Positions 18,501-27,125 of a DNA stretch of 47,207 bases are shown here, in pieces. The stretch is from an uncultured Bacteroides sp. GTDB taxonomy: Bacteria; Bacteroidota; Bacteroidia; Cytophagales; Cyclobacteriaceae. The notes under the pieces are model-generated. The model saw nothing but the letters and a program-made list of their open reading frames with translations, ran no database searches and had not been told where the DNA came from. The stretch spans positions 1 through 47,207 of the forward strand of contig CABHOV010000031.1 in assembly GCA_902168185.1 (NCBI GenBank), read 5' to 3'. Position 1 is the stretch's first letter, and every line of letters starts with the position of its first letter. Both the position numbers and the translations under genes were made by a program.

Positions 18501-19256
18501 ATGTTTAAATCACTTGCCTTTATCAGTAAATCTGAGTTAACCCGTGAGAAGCAAAAAGATTATCGCAACGTTGTTATCATTCAGGTCATTATCATTGTCT
18601 CAGGGCTAACATTATCGGAGTTCCTATTGCAGGGTACGCAAACGCCAGCCGCAAAATTTGTTACTACTGTTTTCTCTTCGTTCGCAGCCATATATGCTTT
18701 TCTGCTTTGGGATCTGCTGCGAAACTTCACCCGCAGTGTGCTGCTGGTGAGGCTATACCTGGTGGTGCTGATCGGCATTGTATGCATCGGTACACTGGTA
18801 GAATTTCCATATTATACTATACTCGAAGTTCCTAACCGCCAGCTATATCTGTTAACAATCCATGGATTATTGTTTCCGATTGAAGTTACCGTGATAGCCT
18901 TTGCGATACGCGATATCTTCTCCGGTGAATTTCTCACACCCGATAAGCTGTGGGGATCTGCGTGTATATTCTTAATGATCGGCATCTCCTTTGGAAGTCT
19001 ATATGATCTCATTTGCATTGTGAGTCCCGGCAGCCTGGGCGTAGCGTTAGGCATGGGGCTTCCCAACTATTCGGAGTGCGTGCGCTATAGCCTGTGTATT
19101 CTTGGCGGTCTCGATCCCGCGTTGCCCAATGCCAGTCGTCTCATCAGAAACATCAGTGTCATTGAAGCTGTGTGGAGTAATTTATTTGTAGTTTTGATTA
19201 TCGGAAAACTTATGGGACTACCCCGACCTTCTAAGACCGATACGGCTGAAACATAG
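18501..19256 (+). CDS. Two-pore-helix channel-like membrane protein with degenerate selectivity filter
   Basis: A 251-residue protein with about six hydrophobic segments (near 24-44, 52-74, 81-103, 115-137, 150-173, 217-238). The last two with the segment between them follow the ion-channel (Ion_trans_2) plan: outer helix, pore loop, inner helix with IEAVWSNLFVVLIIGKLMG, which resembles the LEAVxGQLYLAVLVARLVG end of bacterial K+ channels. Where such channels have TLTTVGYGD this protein reads SLCILGGLD (197-205), so the K+ filter is lost. It may be a non-selective or non-conducting relative. Family placement is by eye. Divergent from the sensor kinase, with 113 bases between starts. Confidence 0.7.
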   Translation: MFKSLAFISKSELTREKQKDYRNVVIIQVIIIVSGLTLSEFLLQGTQTPAAKFVTTVFSSFAAIYAFLLWDLLRNFTRSVLLVRLYLVVLIGIVCIGTLVEFPYYTILEVPNRQLYLLTIHGLLFPIEVTVIAFAIRDIFSGEFLTPDKLWGSACIFLMIGISFGSLYDLICIVSPGSLGVALGMGLPNYSECVRYSLCILGGLDPALPNASRLIRNISVIEAVWSNLFVVLIIGKLMGLPRPSKTDTAET

Positions 19257-19316
19257 CAACCTTATCTTTCACAACAACAGTAACAATAGGGCGGTTCATG
19301 AAATCGCTATATCCCT

Positions 19317-19324
19317 TACCCTTG
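19317..19324 (+). promoter_or_regulatory. -7 box candidate of the prohibitin gene
   Basis: TACCCTTG differs from TAnnTTTG at one position, 22 bases upstream of the ATG at 19347. No TTG at the -33 position. Confidence 0.3.
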
Positions 19325-19346
19325 CTAAATCTAACTCTATATCTAT

Positions 19347-20165
19347 ATGAACAATCGCAGACTTGTGCCTTTCATCGTCATCGGAGTGATCGCTCTCTTC
19401 GTTCTTGCAGGATTATCTTCAAACATCTTTTATAAGATCGGTCCTTCAGAGCGAGCCGTTATCTTCTACCCTTTCGGGAATGGTCTTGACAAAGAGCAGA
19501 TTATAGAACCGGGTACGCACATGAAAGCTCCCTGGAATGATGTGATCATGTATGAAGTTGCTGAGATCACATCGGAAGAGAACATGGACATCAACGATAA
19601 AAACGGTTTGCCTATACATGTCGATGTATCCGTTCGTTACTTTCCAATGCCGAGTAAAATCGGTGACATTCACGAGAAGTTTACTAAAGACTATGTTAAC
19701 CGTCTGGTGATTCCGGAAGTACGATCGGTGTCGCGCCAGGTGATGGCGAAGTATACTGCTGAAGAAATTTACTCTACCAAACGTGCCGAAGTAGAAGTGT
19801 CTATCAAAAGTGAAACTGAAAAAATCCTCAACGCTAATTTTGTAAACGCAACGGCTGTGCTGATCCGCTCGATTAAACTTCCGGATCAGATTCGTGTAGC
19901 GATAGAAAGTAAACTTCAACAAGAGCAGGAAGCACTCGCCTATCAATATAGACTTGATAAAGAAAAGAGTGAAGCGGAACGTAAACGCATTGCGGCAGAA
20001 GGTGAAGCACGTGCTAACAACATCGTTAACAGCAGCTTATCAGACAAGCTCTTGAAGATGCGCGGCATCGAGGCTACCCTTGAACTTGCCAAATCGCCAA
20101 ATTCCAAGGTTGTTATCGTTGGTTCCGGTGGGGACGGCATGCCACTGATCCTGGGTAACAATTAA
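19347..20165 (+). CDS. Prohibitin-like SPFH/Band 7 membrane protein
   Basis: A 272-residue protein with an N-terminal membrane helix (about 8-27), an SPFH domain (about 28-185, including GPSERAVIFYPFG and KYTAEEIYSTKRAEVE) and a C-terminal coiled coil rich in Glu/Ala/Lys (186-230). It resembles prohibitins more closely than flotillins or HflK/C. Family members form large ring assemblies on the membrane and influence membrane proteases and domains. The gene is followed 96 bases later by citrate synthase. The role in bacteria is not well defined. Confidence 0.9.
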   Translation: MNNRRLVPFIVIGVIALFVLAGLSSNIFYKIGPSERAVIFYPFGNGLDKEQIIEPGTHMKAPWNDVIMYEVAEITSEENMDINDKNGLPIHVDVSVRYFPMPSKIGDIHEKFTKDYVNRLVIPEVRSVSRQVMAKYTAEEIYSTKRAEVEVSIKSETEKILNANFVNATAVLIRSIKLPDQIRVAIESKLQQEQEALAYQYRLDKEKSEAERKRIAAEGEARANNIVNSSLSDKLLKMRGIEATLELAKSPNSKVVIVGSGGDGMPLILGNN

Positions 20166-20261
20166 AAAAAACATACTTTTTTAATGCATTTTTAACGCAT
20201 TCCTTTCGATTGCAACAATCTGCCCTGTATATTTAAAACCGCTGTTAAATCTCAAATTAAA

Positions 20262-21548
20262 ATGTCGAAAACTGCTGAATTAATCATTGATGGTAAGTCG
20301 TATACACTGCCAGTCGTTGAGGGAACTGAAGGAGAAGTTGCTGTAGATATCAGCGATCTTCTTGAAAAAGCCAAAGTAATTACTCTGGACTTAGGGTATA
20401 AAAATACAGGTGCTACCAAAAGTGCTATTACATTTTTGGATGGTGACAATGGCATTCTTCGTTACCGGGGCTACTCTATAGAAGACCTTGCTGAAAAATC
20501 GAATTTCCTGGAAGTTGCTTATCTGTTGATCTTTGGCGAGTTGCCAACCAAGCCGCAATACGACAAATTTTCCAACGACATTAAAACACATACACTCGTA
20601 CACGAGGATGTGAAAAAGATATTGGATGGTTTCCCATCCACAGCTCATCCGATGGGTGTGCTTGCTTCTTTATTCTGCTCACAGACTGCCTTCTATCCGG
20701 AATCACTGGATCCGAATCGTTCTGCTGAAGGAGTATATCTTAGCATTGTACGTTCACTTGCCAAGATGCCAACCTTCGCAGCATGGGCTTATAAGAATGC
20801 TGTAGGACATCCGGTAAATTATCCGGACAACTCGCTTAACTATAGCTCACGTTTTTTGAAAATGATGTTTGCACTTCCGGCTGAACAATATGAAGTTGAC
20901 CCGGTAGTTGCTGATGCTCTCGACAAGCTTTTGATTCTGCATGCGGATCACGAACAAAACTGCTCTACCTCTACAGTACGTATTGTAGGTTCATCCAAAG
21001 CCAGTATATATTCTTCTATCTCTGCCGGTATCAATGCACTCTGGGGACCACTTCACGGTGGTGCAAACCAGGAAGTGATTGTGATGCTGGAGGCGATCAA
21101 GAAAGATGGTGGCGACACAGAGAAGTGGATCAACAAGGCTAAAGATAAAAACGATCCGTTCCGTTTGATGGGATTTGGACATCGTGTATATAAGAACTTT
21201 GATCCTCGCGCGAAGATCATCAAGAAGGCTGCCGATGATGTACTGGGTAAACTCGGTATCAATGATCCTGTATTGGAGATCGCTCAAAAACTTGAAGAAG
21301 CTGCCTTGAAAGATCCATACTTCGTAGAGCGTAAACTTTATCCAAACGTAGACTTCTATTCAGGTATTATATACCGTGCATTAGGTTTACCAACCGATCT
21401 GTTTACTGTAATGTTTGCGATGGGTCGTATGCCAGGCTGGATCGCACAGTGGAAAGAACTCCGCGAAAACAAAGAGCCTATCGGTCGTCCACGCCAGATA
21501 TATACTGGTGCTAAACTAAGATCATACGTAGATATAGTGAAACGCTAG
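20262..21548 (+). CDS. gltA: Citrate synthase
   Basis: A 428-residue type II (hexameric-type) citrate synthase. Active-site residues are His265 (GPLHGGANQE), His307 (GFGHRVYKNF) and Asp364 (VDFYSG); the conserved HADHEQN is at 227-233. It condenses oxaloacetate and acetyl-CoA to citrate, the first step of the TCA cycle. The N-terminal beta domain (AELIIDGKSYTLPVVEGTEG) is typical of the Gram-negative form that may be regulated by NADH. A long hairpin follows the gene. Confidence 0.97.
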   Translation: MSKTAELIIDGKSYTLPVVEGTEGEVAVDISDLLEKAKVITLDLGYKNTGATKSAITFLDGDNGILRYRGYSIEDLAEKSNFLEVAYLLIFGELPTKPQYDKFSNDIKTHTLVHEDVKKILDGFPSTAHPMGVLASLFCSQTAFYPESLDPNRSAEGVYLSIVRSLAKMPTFAAWAYKNAVGHPVNYPDNSLNYSSRFLKMMFALPAEQYEVDPVVADALDKLLILHADHEQNCSTSTVRIVGSSKASIYSSISAGINALWGPLHGGANQEVIVMLEAIKKDGGDTEKWINKAKDKNDPFRLMGFGHRVYKNFDPRAKIIKKAADDVLGKLGINDPVLEIAQKLEEAALKDPYFVERKLYPNVDFYSGIIYRALGLPTDLFTVMFAMGRMPGWIAQWKELRENKEPIGRPRQIYTGAKLRSYVDIVKR

Positions 21549-21558
21549 AACTGTTAGA

Positions 21559-21609
21559 CATTATCAGGTAATGGTTATCCGGCAAACGAATAATCATTAC
21601 CTGATAATG
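21559..21609. repeat. Long palindrome flanked by 8-base direct repeats between gltA and acyl-CoA-binding protein gene
   Basis: A perfect 15-bp inverted repeat, CATTATCAGGTAATG (21559-21573) with its complement at 21595-21609, extended by five inner pairs (one G-T) around an 11-base loop. AACTGTTA occurs as a direct repeat on both sides (21549-21556 and 21620-21627). There is no T-run, so it is not a plain terminator. It could be an mRNA-processing or stability hairpin, or a small MITE-like element. Confidence 0.7.
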
Positions 21610-21633
21610 AATAATAGATAACTGTTAACCCCT

Positions 21634-21897
21634 ATGGAATTACAACAACAATTTGAAAGTGCAGTAAGTCGTTCAAAAGAATTGACAAGACGTCCTTCGA
21701 ATGAAGAATTACTTTCGCTCTATGCACTTTATAAACAAGCTACCGAAGGAGATGCAAGTGGTGAACGTCCCGGAGGTTTTGACTTCAAGGCGATTGCCAA
21801 GTATGATGCGTGGGAAGAGCTGAAGGGTAAATCCAAAGAGCTGGCCATGCAAGACTATATCTTATTGGTTGAAAAGCTATATCAACAATACGCGTAA
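21634..21897 (+). CDS. Acyl-CoA-binding protein (ACBP)
   Basis: An 87-residue four-helix protein of exactly the length of eukaryotic ACBP. The ligand residues match: Tyr30 and Lys34 in LYALYKQATEGD, Lys56 and Trp60 in KYDAWEEL, and Tyr75 in MQDYILLVE. It binds long-chain acyl-CoA in the cytoplasm, buffering and delivering it. ACBPs are found in only some bacteria. It is four bases upstream of rsmE and probably co-transcribed with it. Confidence 0.93.
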   Translation: MELQQQFESAVSRSKELTRRPSNEELLSLYALYKQATEGDASGERPGGFDFKAIAKYDAWEELKGKSKELAMQDYILLVEKLYQQYA

Positions 21898-21900
21898 CGC

Positions 21901-22596
21901 GTGAATCTCTTTTATCAGCCCCTCCTTCCTGAAGGAATTCTATACCTCGATGCCGACGAATCCAGGCATTGCATAAAAGTTCTCCGTCACAACACTGGCG
22001 ATGTCATTCATATAACAGACGGCAAAGGATTTTTCTACGATGCTGTTATTACAAAAGCTGATGACCGTCAATGTACATTTCGTGTCCAGGAGAAAAGCGC
22101 CCAGCCAGTCCGTGATTACACGATACATATAGCCATCTCTCCTACCAAAAACGCAGATCGCATTGAATGGTTTGTAGAAAAGGCCGTAGAGCTTGGTGTT
22201 GATATCATCTCGATTATAAACTGCGAAAACACAGAGCGTACATACCTCAAAAAAGAACGTCTTGAAAAAGTAGCGGTCAGTGCTATGAAGCAATCGCTGA
22301 AGGCTATGCTTCCGCGGATTGAAGGCTTACTGGAATTTGATGCTATCGTAAAATGTGAAGCGTCACAAAAGTTTATAGCATTTGTCGATCAGCAGAATCC
22401 TGACCATTTAAAAAATATAGCGCTTCCCGGAAAAGACTACCTGGTGTTGATTGGACCTGAAGGTGATTTCTCTCCTGAAGAATTAAATGCCGCTATCGCG
22501 AATGGTTTCCGGAAAGTTAGTCTGGGACAAAGCCGATTAAGAACTGAAACCGCAGGGCTGGCAGCATGCCACATTCTCAACCTTGCCAATGACTGA
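21901..22596 (+). CDS. rsmE: 16S rRNA (uracil-1498-N3)-methyltransferase
   Basis: A 231-residue SPOUT methyltransferase. The N-terminal PUA-like part contains HCIKVLRHNTGD, and the C-terminal trefoil knot has LIGPEGDFSPEE (about 183-194) and LGQSRLRTETAGLAA (about 208-222), which bind S-adenosylmethionine. It methylates U1498 of 16S rRNA. The start is a GTG at 21901, three bases after the stop of the upstream gene; no ATG lies at this end. Confidence 0.95.
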   Translation: MNLFYQPLLPEGILYLDADESRHCIKVLRHNTGDVIHITDGKGFFYDAVITKADDRQCTFRVQEKSAQPVRDYTIHIAISPTKNADRIEWFVEKAVELGVDIISIINCENTERTYLKKERLEKVAVSAMKQSLKAMLPRIEGLLEFDAIVKCEASQKFIAFVDQQNPDHLKNIALPGKDYLVLIGPEGDFSPEELNAAIANGFRKVSLGQSRLRTETAGLAACHILNLAND

Positions 22597-22709
22597 TCAT
22601 TAGAAATCAATTTGTAGCTTCGTGCACAGGCCGTTTGAATCGGCAGGATTGATTTGGGTAACTATATAGTTGGCGATCTTTGTACTAACTTTACTTTTTT
22701 ACACCGCCT

Positions 22710-23948
22710 ATGGTTTTGAATTACATTTGGGTTTCATTCTTCCTGATCGCGTTTGTTGTATCACTCGTCAAGTTGATTTTTCTCCAGGATGTTGAAGTCT
22801 TTCCGCAGATGCTTCAGTCTACATTTGACATGGCGAAGACAGGCTTCGAAATTTCAATTGCACTTACCGGTGTCATGTCGTTGTGGCTCGGCCTTATGAA
22901 AATCGGTGAGCGTGGTGGTATCGTTCCTATACTTTCAAAAGTCGTTGGCCCTTTCTTCTCACGCTTGTTTCCGGAAGTACCCAAAGATCACCCGGCAACA
23001 GGTTCTATTATTATGAATTTCAGCGCGAACATTCTCGGGTTGGATAATGCCGCTACACCGCTTGGATTAAAAGCGATGAAAGAATTACAAGAGCTCAATC
23101 CGAATAAAGACACTGCTTCCAATGCCCAGATCATGTTTCTGGTATTGAATACATCAGGCCTTACGGTTATACCATTGGCTATCATTGCCGATCGTGCAAC
23201 ACTAGGCGCTGCGAATCCTACCAGCATCTTTATACCTACTTTGATCGCTACATTCTGCTCCACCATTGTTGGACTGATCTATATAAGCATCAAGCAAAAA
23301 ATCAATTTGTTTGAACCTGTTGTGCTTGCTTACCTGGTTGGGCTCAGTGTATTTATATGGCTGGGCGTTTCATACTTCGCGTCATTGTCTCAGGAAGAGT
23401 TGCAGCAACAGTCATCACTATTTACCAGTGTGATCATCATTTCCATCATTGTTTCATTTTTACTCCTGGGATTAAAAAGACGCATTCCACTTTTTGAAAC
23501 TTTTGTTGAAGGCGCTAAAGAAGGCTTTGAAACATCTATTAAAATAATTCCTTTTTTGATTGCTATACTCGTTGGTATCGGCTTGTTCAGAACATCGGGA
23601 GCGTTAAACTATATTATACAAGGCATCGCCTGGGGCTTTACGCAAATGAATATAAACAGCGACTTCGTGGGTGCATTACCCGTTGCATTTCTGAAACCGC
23701 TAAGCGGACAAGCTGCACGCGGAATGATGATTGAAATTTCGAAGACTACTCCCGGAGGACCTGATTCTTTTGTAGCCAATCTTGCAGCCATATTTCGCGG
23801 CTGCGCAGAAACAACATTTTACATTCTTGCAGTGTATTTCGGTTCAGTAAATGTTCGCAAAACAAGATATGCACTAACAGGAGGATTAGTGGCCGATGTT
23901 GCGGGAATAATTGCTGCTATCTTTGTTGGTTACATGTTCTTCTATTAG
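22710..23948 (+). CDS. SpmA-SpmB fusion, nucleoside-recognition (Gate) membrane protein
   Basis: A 412-residue polytopic protein with two Gate/nucleoside-recognition halves. The N-terminal half resembles SpmA (GFEISIALTGVMSLWLGLMK, MNFSANILGLDNAATPLGLK, NTSGLTVIP). The C-terminal half resembles SpmB (GAKEGFETSIKIIPFLIAIL, KPLSGQAARGMM, GCAETTFYILAVYFGS). The separate proteins were named for spore maturation in Bacillus, but this phylum does not sporulate. The fused form is probably a transporter or part of one, with unknown substrate. Monocistronic. Confidence 0.88.
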   Translation: MVLNYIWVSFFLIAFVVSLVKLIFLQDVEVFPQMLQSTFDMAKTGFEISIALTGVMSLWLGLMKIGERGGIVPILSKVVGPFFSRLFPEVPKDHPATGSIIMNFSANILGLDNAATPLGLKAMKELQELNPNKDTASNAQIMFLVLNTSGLTVIPLAIIADRATLGAANPTSIFIPTLIATFCSTIVGLIYISIKQKINLFEPVVLAYLVGLSVFIWLGVSYFASLSQEELQQQSSLFTSVIIISIIVSFLLLGLKRRIPLFETFVEGAKEGFETSIKIIPFLIAILVGIGLFRTSGALNYIIQGIAWGFTQMNINSDFVGALPVAFLKPLSGQAARGMMIEISKTTPGGPDSFVANLAAIFRGCAETTFYILAVYFGSVNVRKTRYALTGGLVADVAGIIAAIFVGYMFFY

Positions 23949-24004
23949 AAGATAAAGTAAAGTGAATTGTTGTTAAACTCCTCAATCAGGATTATCATTG
24001 TTAT

Positions 24005-24457
24005 ATGGAAAGAAAAGCGGATATCCAGAAGACTATTTACGATAACGCAAAGAGTCACTTCCTCGGAAACTTCCCAGATTCGTTACCTATCGAGCAAGCT
24101 TACGTACACATTGGTATGTACTTGGGATGGATTATTGATTCGGGTTTGTACTCCGAGTACTTCGAAGACGAAGCATCAAATCAGATATTCCGTTTCAAAC
24201 GCAGAGAAATATCCTGCACAATTCTAAGTGAGATCTGGGATGGATACCTGGGTTACGAATTGTTTAATCGCCAGGGAAATATGTTTACATATTATTACTA
24301 CGGCGGTGGTCTCTATAGAAATGATTACGATGAAATACTCGTGCGTACACTCCCTTCGATTTACCACGTAACGGATAGCTGGGAAAACTACGAGAAAATA
24401 AAAACCCGCATCGACATGCGCTTCTCCGACTGGAAAAAATTAGTAGGAGCTGCTTAA
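24005..24457 (+). CDS. Hypothetical cytoplasmic protein
   Basis: A 150-residue soluble protein without a signal peptide. Notable stretches are PIEQAYVHIGMYLGWIIDSG (27-46), ILSEIWDGYLGYELFNRQGN and YYYYGGGLYRNDYDEIL. Its layout resembles uncharacterised single-domain proteins of Bacteroidota, some of which sit beside polymorphic-toxin genes as putative immunity proteins. No toxin gene is adjacent, so that is only a possibility. It has its own terminator. Confidence 0.72.
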   Translation: MERKADIQKTIYDNAKSHFLGNFPDSLPIEQAYVHIGMYLGWIIDSGLYSEYFEDEASNQIFRFKRREISCTILSEIWDGYLGYELFNRQGNMFTYYYYGGGLYRNDYDEILVRTLPSIYHVTDSWENYEKIKTRIDMRFSDWKKLVGAA

Positions 24458-24475
24458 AGTATAATAAATACAAAT

Positions 24476-24508
24476 AAAAAAAGCAGGTGTTTATACATCT
24501 GCTTTTTT
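24476..24508. terminator. Bidirectional terminator
   Basis: A stem made of an A-run plus GCAGGTG pairing with CATCTGC plus a T-run (one G-T pair), loop TTTATA. It lies between convergent genes ending at 24457 and 24560. Confidence 0.85.
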
Positions 24509-24559
24509 TATGCAATTTATTTTCTGTGGATATACTATATCTCCACACAATTCTCTCTC

Positions 24560-26344
24560 CTACTTCATGATCTTTCCATTCTTATCAACAATACTTTGCA
24601 GAGCATCTGCTTTGATAGTGAGCTCACCGGTATCCTGTTTAAACATGATCTCCTTGGGAATAAAGGCAAGTTGATAATTACTGCTCCACGCAAGTCCGTC
24701 TGAACGATAGATCTTCGCCAGGGTCGCAGCATACTTGTTATCCTTGTTCGCTTTCTCACTATACATCAAAACAAAATAGATTTGTCCGGCAGCATCCGAG
24801 AACGTAAGCGACTTTGCAGAAGGCAACCCGGATTGTTTGAAGCTTGATTTGTCGATCGCGAATTTGATTTTGATATCCGGCACACGCGTTGGTGTTATCG
24901 AATAAAAATAACCTTCAGCATTCACCGAGTCTTTATAGTATAAACCAGTCGTATACTTTTCATCGATGATGGATAATGGCTTGAACTTCGAACGCTTCAC
25001 ATCTTTAAACAACGGTATAGAATCAGGAACCTGTACCAGCCAGCGCAATGCTTCGTTACGCTTTACCAGCTTCTTATCGAGCGCTTTTTTCTCACGCTCA
25101 GCATAATCTTTTAAGGTTCGTATATAACTTTTCAATACAATGGTATTGTTATAGGTACTCGTGATGAAGTTCGCGTAGTCTTCAGCTTTTGTATCTATAT
25201 TCTGCGTGTTCAGCTTATCGGCTATACTATCAAGCTTGGAAAGATAGCGTTGTTCACGACTGGCGCGCTCAAGCTGCTGATGTACATCCGTTGAATCGGC
25301 TTGCTTCTTATGCTCAATAAGTGTCGATCTATATTCGAGGTCTGCAATCTTTAAACTGAAAACTTCCATCGGCAACGGTTCCTTATCGAACTTTTTCAAT
25401 TGCTCCATCAGTAATTTATCGATCAACGTTGTCAGGTCGCTCTTTACAGACACAGAATCTTTACTCAGCTTATCACGCAGTTTATTGATTTCGATATCAT
25501 ACTCTACCAGGTGTTTATTCATGGGCAGAATCTCTTTTTCAATTACCGCTTTCGACTTATCAGCAAATCTCCTATAGTCCCATACTTCCATTTCATTTTT
25601 ATAGAAGTCTGCTGCAGAAGCACCATCCTTTTTAAAGTCAGCAATCTCACGAGGCACCATCACCTGGTTATAGCTTACTTTGCCTAAAGTAGCCAGGCTG
25701 GATTTATAGTTTTCAAATGCTTTTACAGAAGAATCATATCGCAACGCCAATGCCGTTAGTAATTTAGTGAGGTTCTCATCGGCGCGCAGATAAAATTCTT
25801 TTTCTCCGGGATAAGCTTTTTGTATCGACTTGAACAACACGTTTGATTTACGATACAGGCTATCGGACAAAACGAAATAATGCTTCACCATTTTTATCCG
25901 GTCAATTCGCTCGCGCAGACCTTCCAGTTTTTTCTGAAGATCAAACTGCACATCAGAAAGCTTTACCCCAAATTCACCCGTGCGTAAATCCCTGCGATTA
26001 TATATTTCGTAATATTCATCGTTGCGCTTCAGTTCTTTTTCGGTGATAAGCTGATACGCCTTTGTATAGAAATAGATAGCAGTGTCCATCTCGGCGATGG
26101 TCTTCTCTGTCAACTTCAAGATATCTTCTTTGGCCGATTTTTCGTGGGCGATGATTCCCATGTACAGGTAGGCGTTGGGGTTATCTTCATTCTCTTTGAG
26201 ATACTTCTTCAGGAAGGGCTCTGCAGCCTCATACTGCTTGGTTTTAAGCAGTCCGAAGATATCCTTATACTTTACTTTCTGCCCATAGGCAGAGCTTACG
26301 AGAAGCATCAGGACAACAACCTTGATAAAACCAACTTTGATCAT
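24560..26344 (-). CDS. Hypothetical secreted helical (TPR-like) protein
   Basis: A 594-residue exported protein with a signal peptide (to about residue 21, SSAYGQ). The N-terminus looks like one or two TPR-type units (FGLLKTKQYEAAEPFLKKYL, NPNAYLYMGIIAHEKS). Then come long charged helices (about 110-430) typical of a periplasmic coiled-coil rod, and a C-terminal beta-rich domain (about 450-590). No catalytic motif seen. I do not recognise a named family; a periplasmic or surface structural role is only a guess. Confidence 0.75.
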   Translation of the reverse strand: MIKVGFIKVVVLMLLVSSAYGQKVKYKDIFGLLKTKQYEAAEPFLKKYLKENEDNPNAYLYMGIIAHEKSAKEDILKLTEKTIAEMDTAIYFYTKAYQLITEKELKRNDEYYEIYNRRDLRTGEFGVKLSDVQFDLQKKLEGLRERIDRIKMVKHYFVLSDSLYRKSNVLFKSIQKAYPGEKEFYLRADENLTKLLTALALRYDSSVKAFENYKSSLATLGKVSYNQVMVPREIADFKKDGASAADFYKNEMEVWDYRRFADKSKAVIEKEILPMNKHLVEYDIEINKLRDKLSKDSVSVKSDLTTLIDKLLMEQLKKFDKEPLPMEVFSLKIADLEYRSTLIEHKKQADSTDVHQQLERASREQRYLSKLDSIADKLNTQNIDTKAEDYANFITSTYNNTIVLKSYIRTLKDYAEREKKALDKKLVKRNEALRWLVQVPDSIPLFKDVKRSKFKPLSIIDEKYTTGLYYKDSVNAEGYFYSITPTRVPDIKIKFAIDKSSFKQSGLPSAKSLTFSDAAGQIYFVLMYSEKANKDNKYAATLAKIYRSDGLAWSSNYQLAFIPKEIMFKQDTGELTIKADALQSIVDKNGKIMK

Positions 26345-26424
26345 GACAGGGGTAGATAGATTAACGTACGAAATTAATTAAATTCAGAGAACAATCGTAA
26401 CCACAAGATGTGCCACAGAGTTGT

Positions 26425-26432
26425 TATCTTTG
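26425..26432 (+). promoter_or_regulatory. -7 box candidate for the TlpA-like gene
   Basis: TATCTTTG matches TAnnTTTG exactly, 89 bases upstream of the ATG at 26522. The leader contains a short ACCCA/TGGGT hairpin near 26462-26473. Confidence 0.45.
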
Positions 26433-26521
26433 CTATATGGAGCAGAAAAACAAAACCTATTACCCAAATGGGTTATATCCGTTTCATAATTTCCACACAT
26501 TTTAATTAACCTCTTCCCCAT

Positions 26522-27124
26522 ATGAAAAACATATTGAAGAACCCACGTGCAGCATCGATCTTTAAAATGGTAAGACCTTGGATTACGCTGGTTGCTTTAA
26601 TACTTGTGTTGCGCTATACCGGCATCCTGGCGGGAATATCCGTTATCACCAACACGGCGATGATGAGAACCGGTGTTCTGGATGCTGATTCAGAACCACT
26701 CGTACCAACCAAGGATTTCGACTATAACTTTTCTATCACCGATCTTGAAAATAAGAAAGTAGATTTCAATCAGTTCAAAGGCAAAACTGTATTCCTGAAT
26801 TTATGGGCAACATGGTGCGGACCATGCCGCGTTGAGATGCCATCAATACAAAAGCTATACAACGAAGTTAATCATGACGATATCGTTTTTGTAATGCTTT
26901 CACTTGACCGTGCGGAAGACAAGGAGAAAGTTGTAAAGTTTGTAAACGATAAACAACATACTTTCCCGGTATATATACCGGCCGGATATTTACCCGAGCA
27001 ATTAAATGTACCTTCTATCCCAACTACGTTTATAATCAGTCCTGAAGGAAAAATAGTATCGAAGAAAGTCGGAACCGCGAATTATGATACCGAGGAATTT
27101 AAAACGTTTCTCGAGAAATTATAG
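26522..27124 (+). CDS. TlpA/ResA-like membrane-anchored thioredoxin
   Basis: A 200-residue protein with an N-terminal membrane anchor (about 18-42) and a thioredoxin fold facing the periplasm. The active site is WCGPC (Cys99 and Cys102) in FLNLWATWCGPCRVEMPS, and the cis-Pro loop is VPSIPTTFII. Such proteins reduce disulphides in envelope proteins, for instance during cytochrome c maturation. Its stop is one base from the stop of the convergent sirtuin gene, so there is no terminator between them. Confidence 0.92.
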   Translation: MKNILKNPRAASIFKMVRPWITLVALILVLRYTGILAGISVITNTAMMRTGVLDADSEPLVPTKDFDYNFSITDLENKKVDFNQFKGKTVFLNLWATWCGPCRVEMPSIQKLYNEVNHDDIVFVMLSLDRAEDKEKVVKFVNDKQHTFPVYIPAGYLPEQLNVPSIPTTFIISPEGKIVSKKVGTANYDTEEFKTFLEKL

Positions 27125-27125
27125 T

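Noticed and set aside
19446-19946. A 166-codon open frame on the minus strand
   Set aside because: Antisense to the prohibitin gene with a shadow-like composition (many Phe, Arg, His).
22670-22699. TTG-N19-TACTTTTT as promoter of the SpmAB fusion gene
   Set aside because: The expected transcript start would lie only about five bases before the ATG at 22710, so the match is not convincing.
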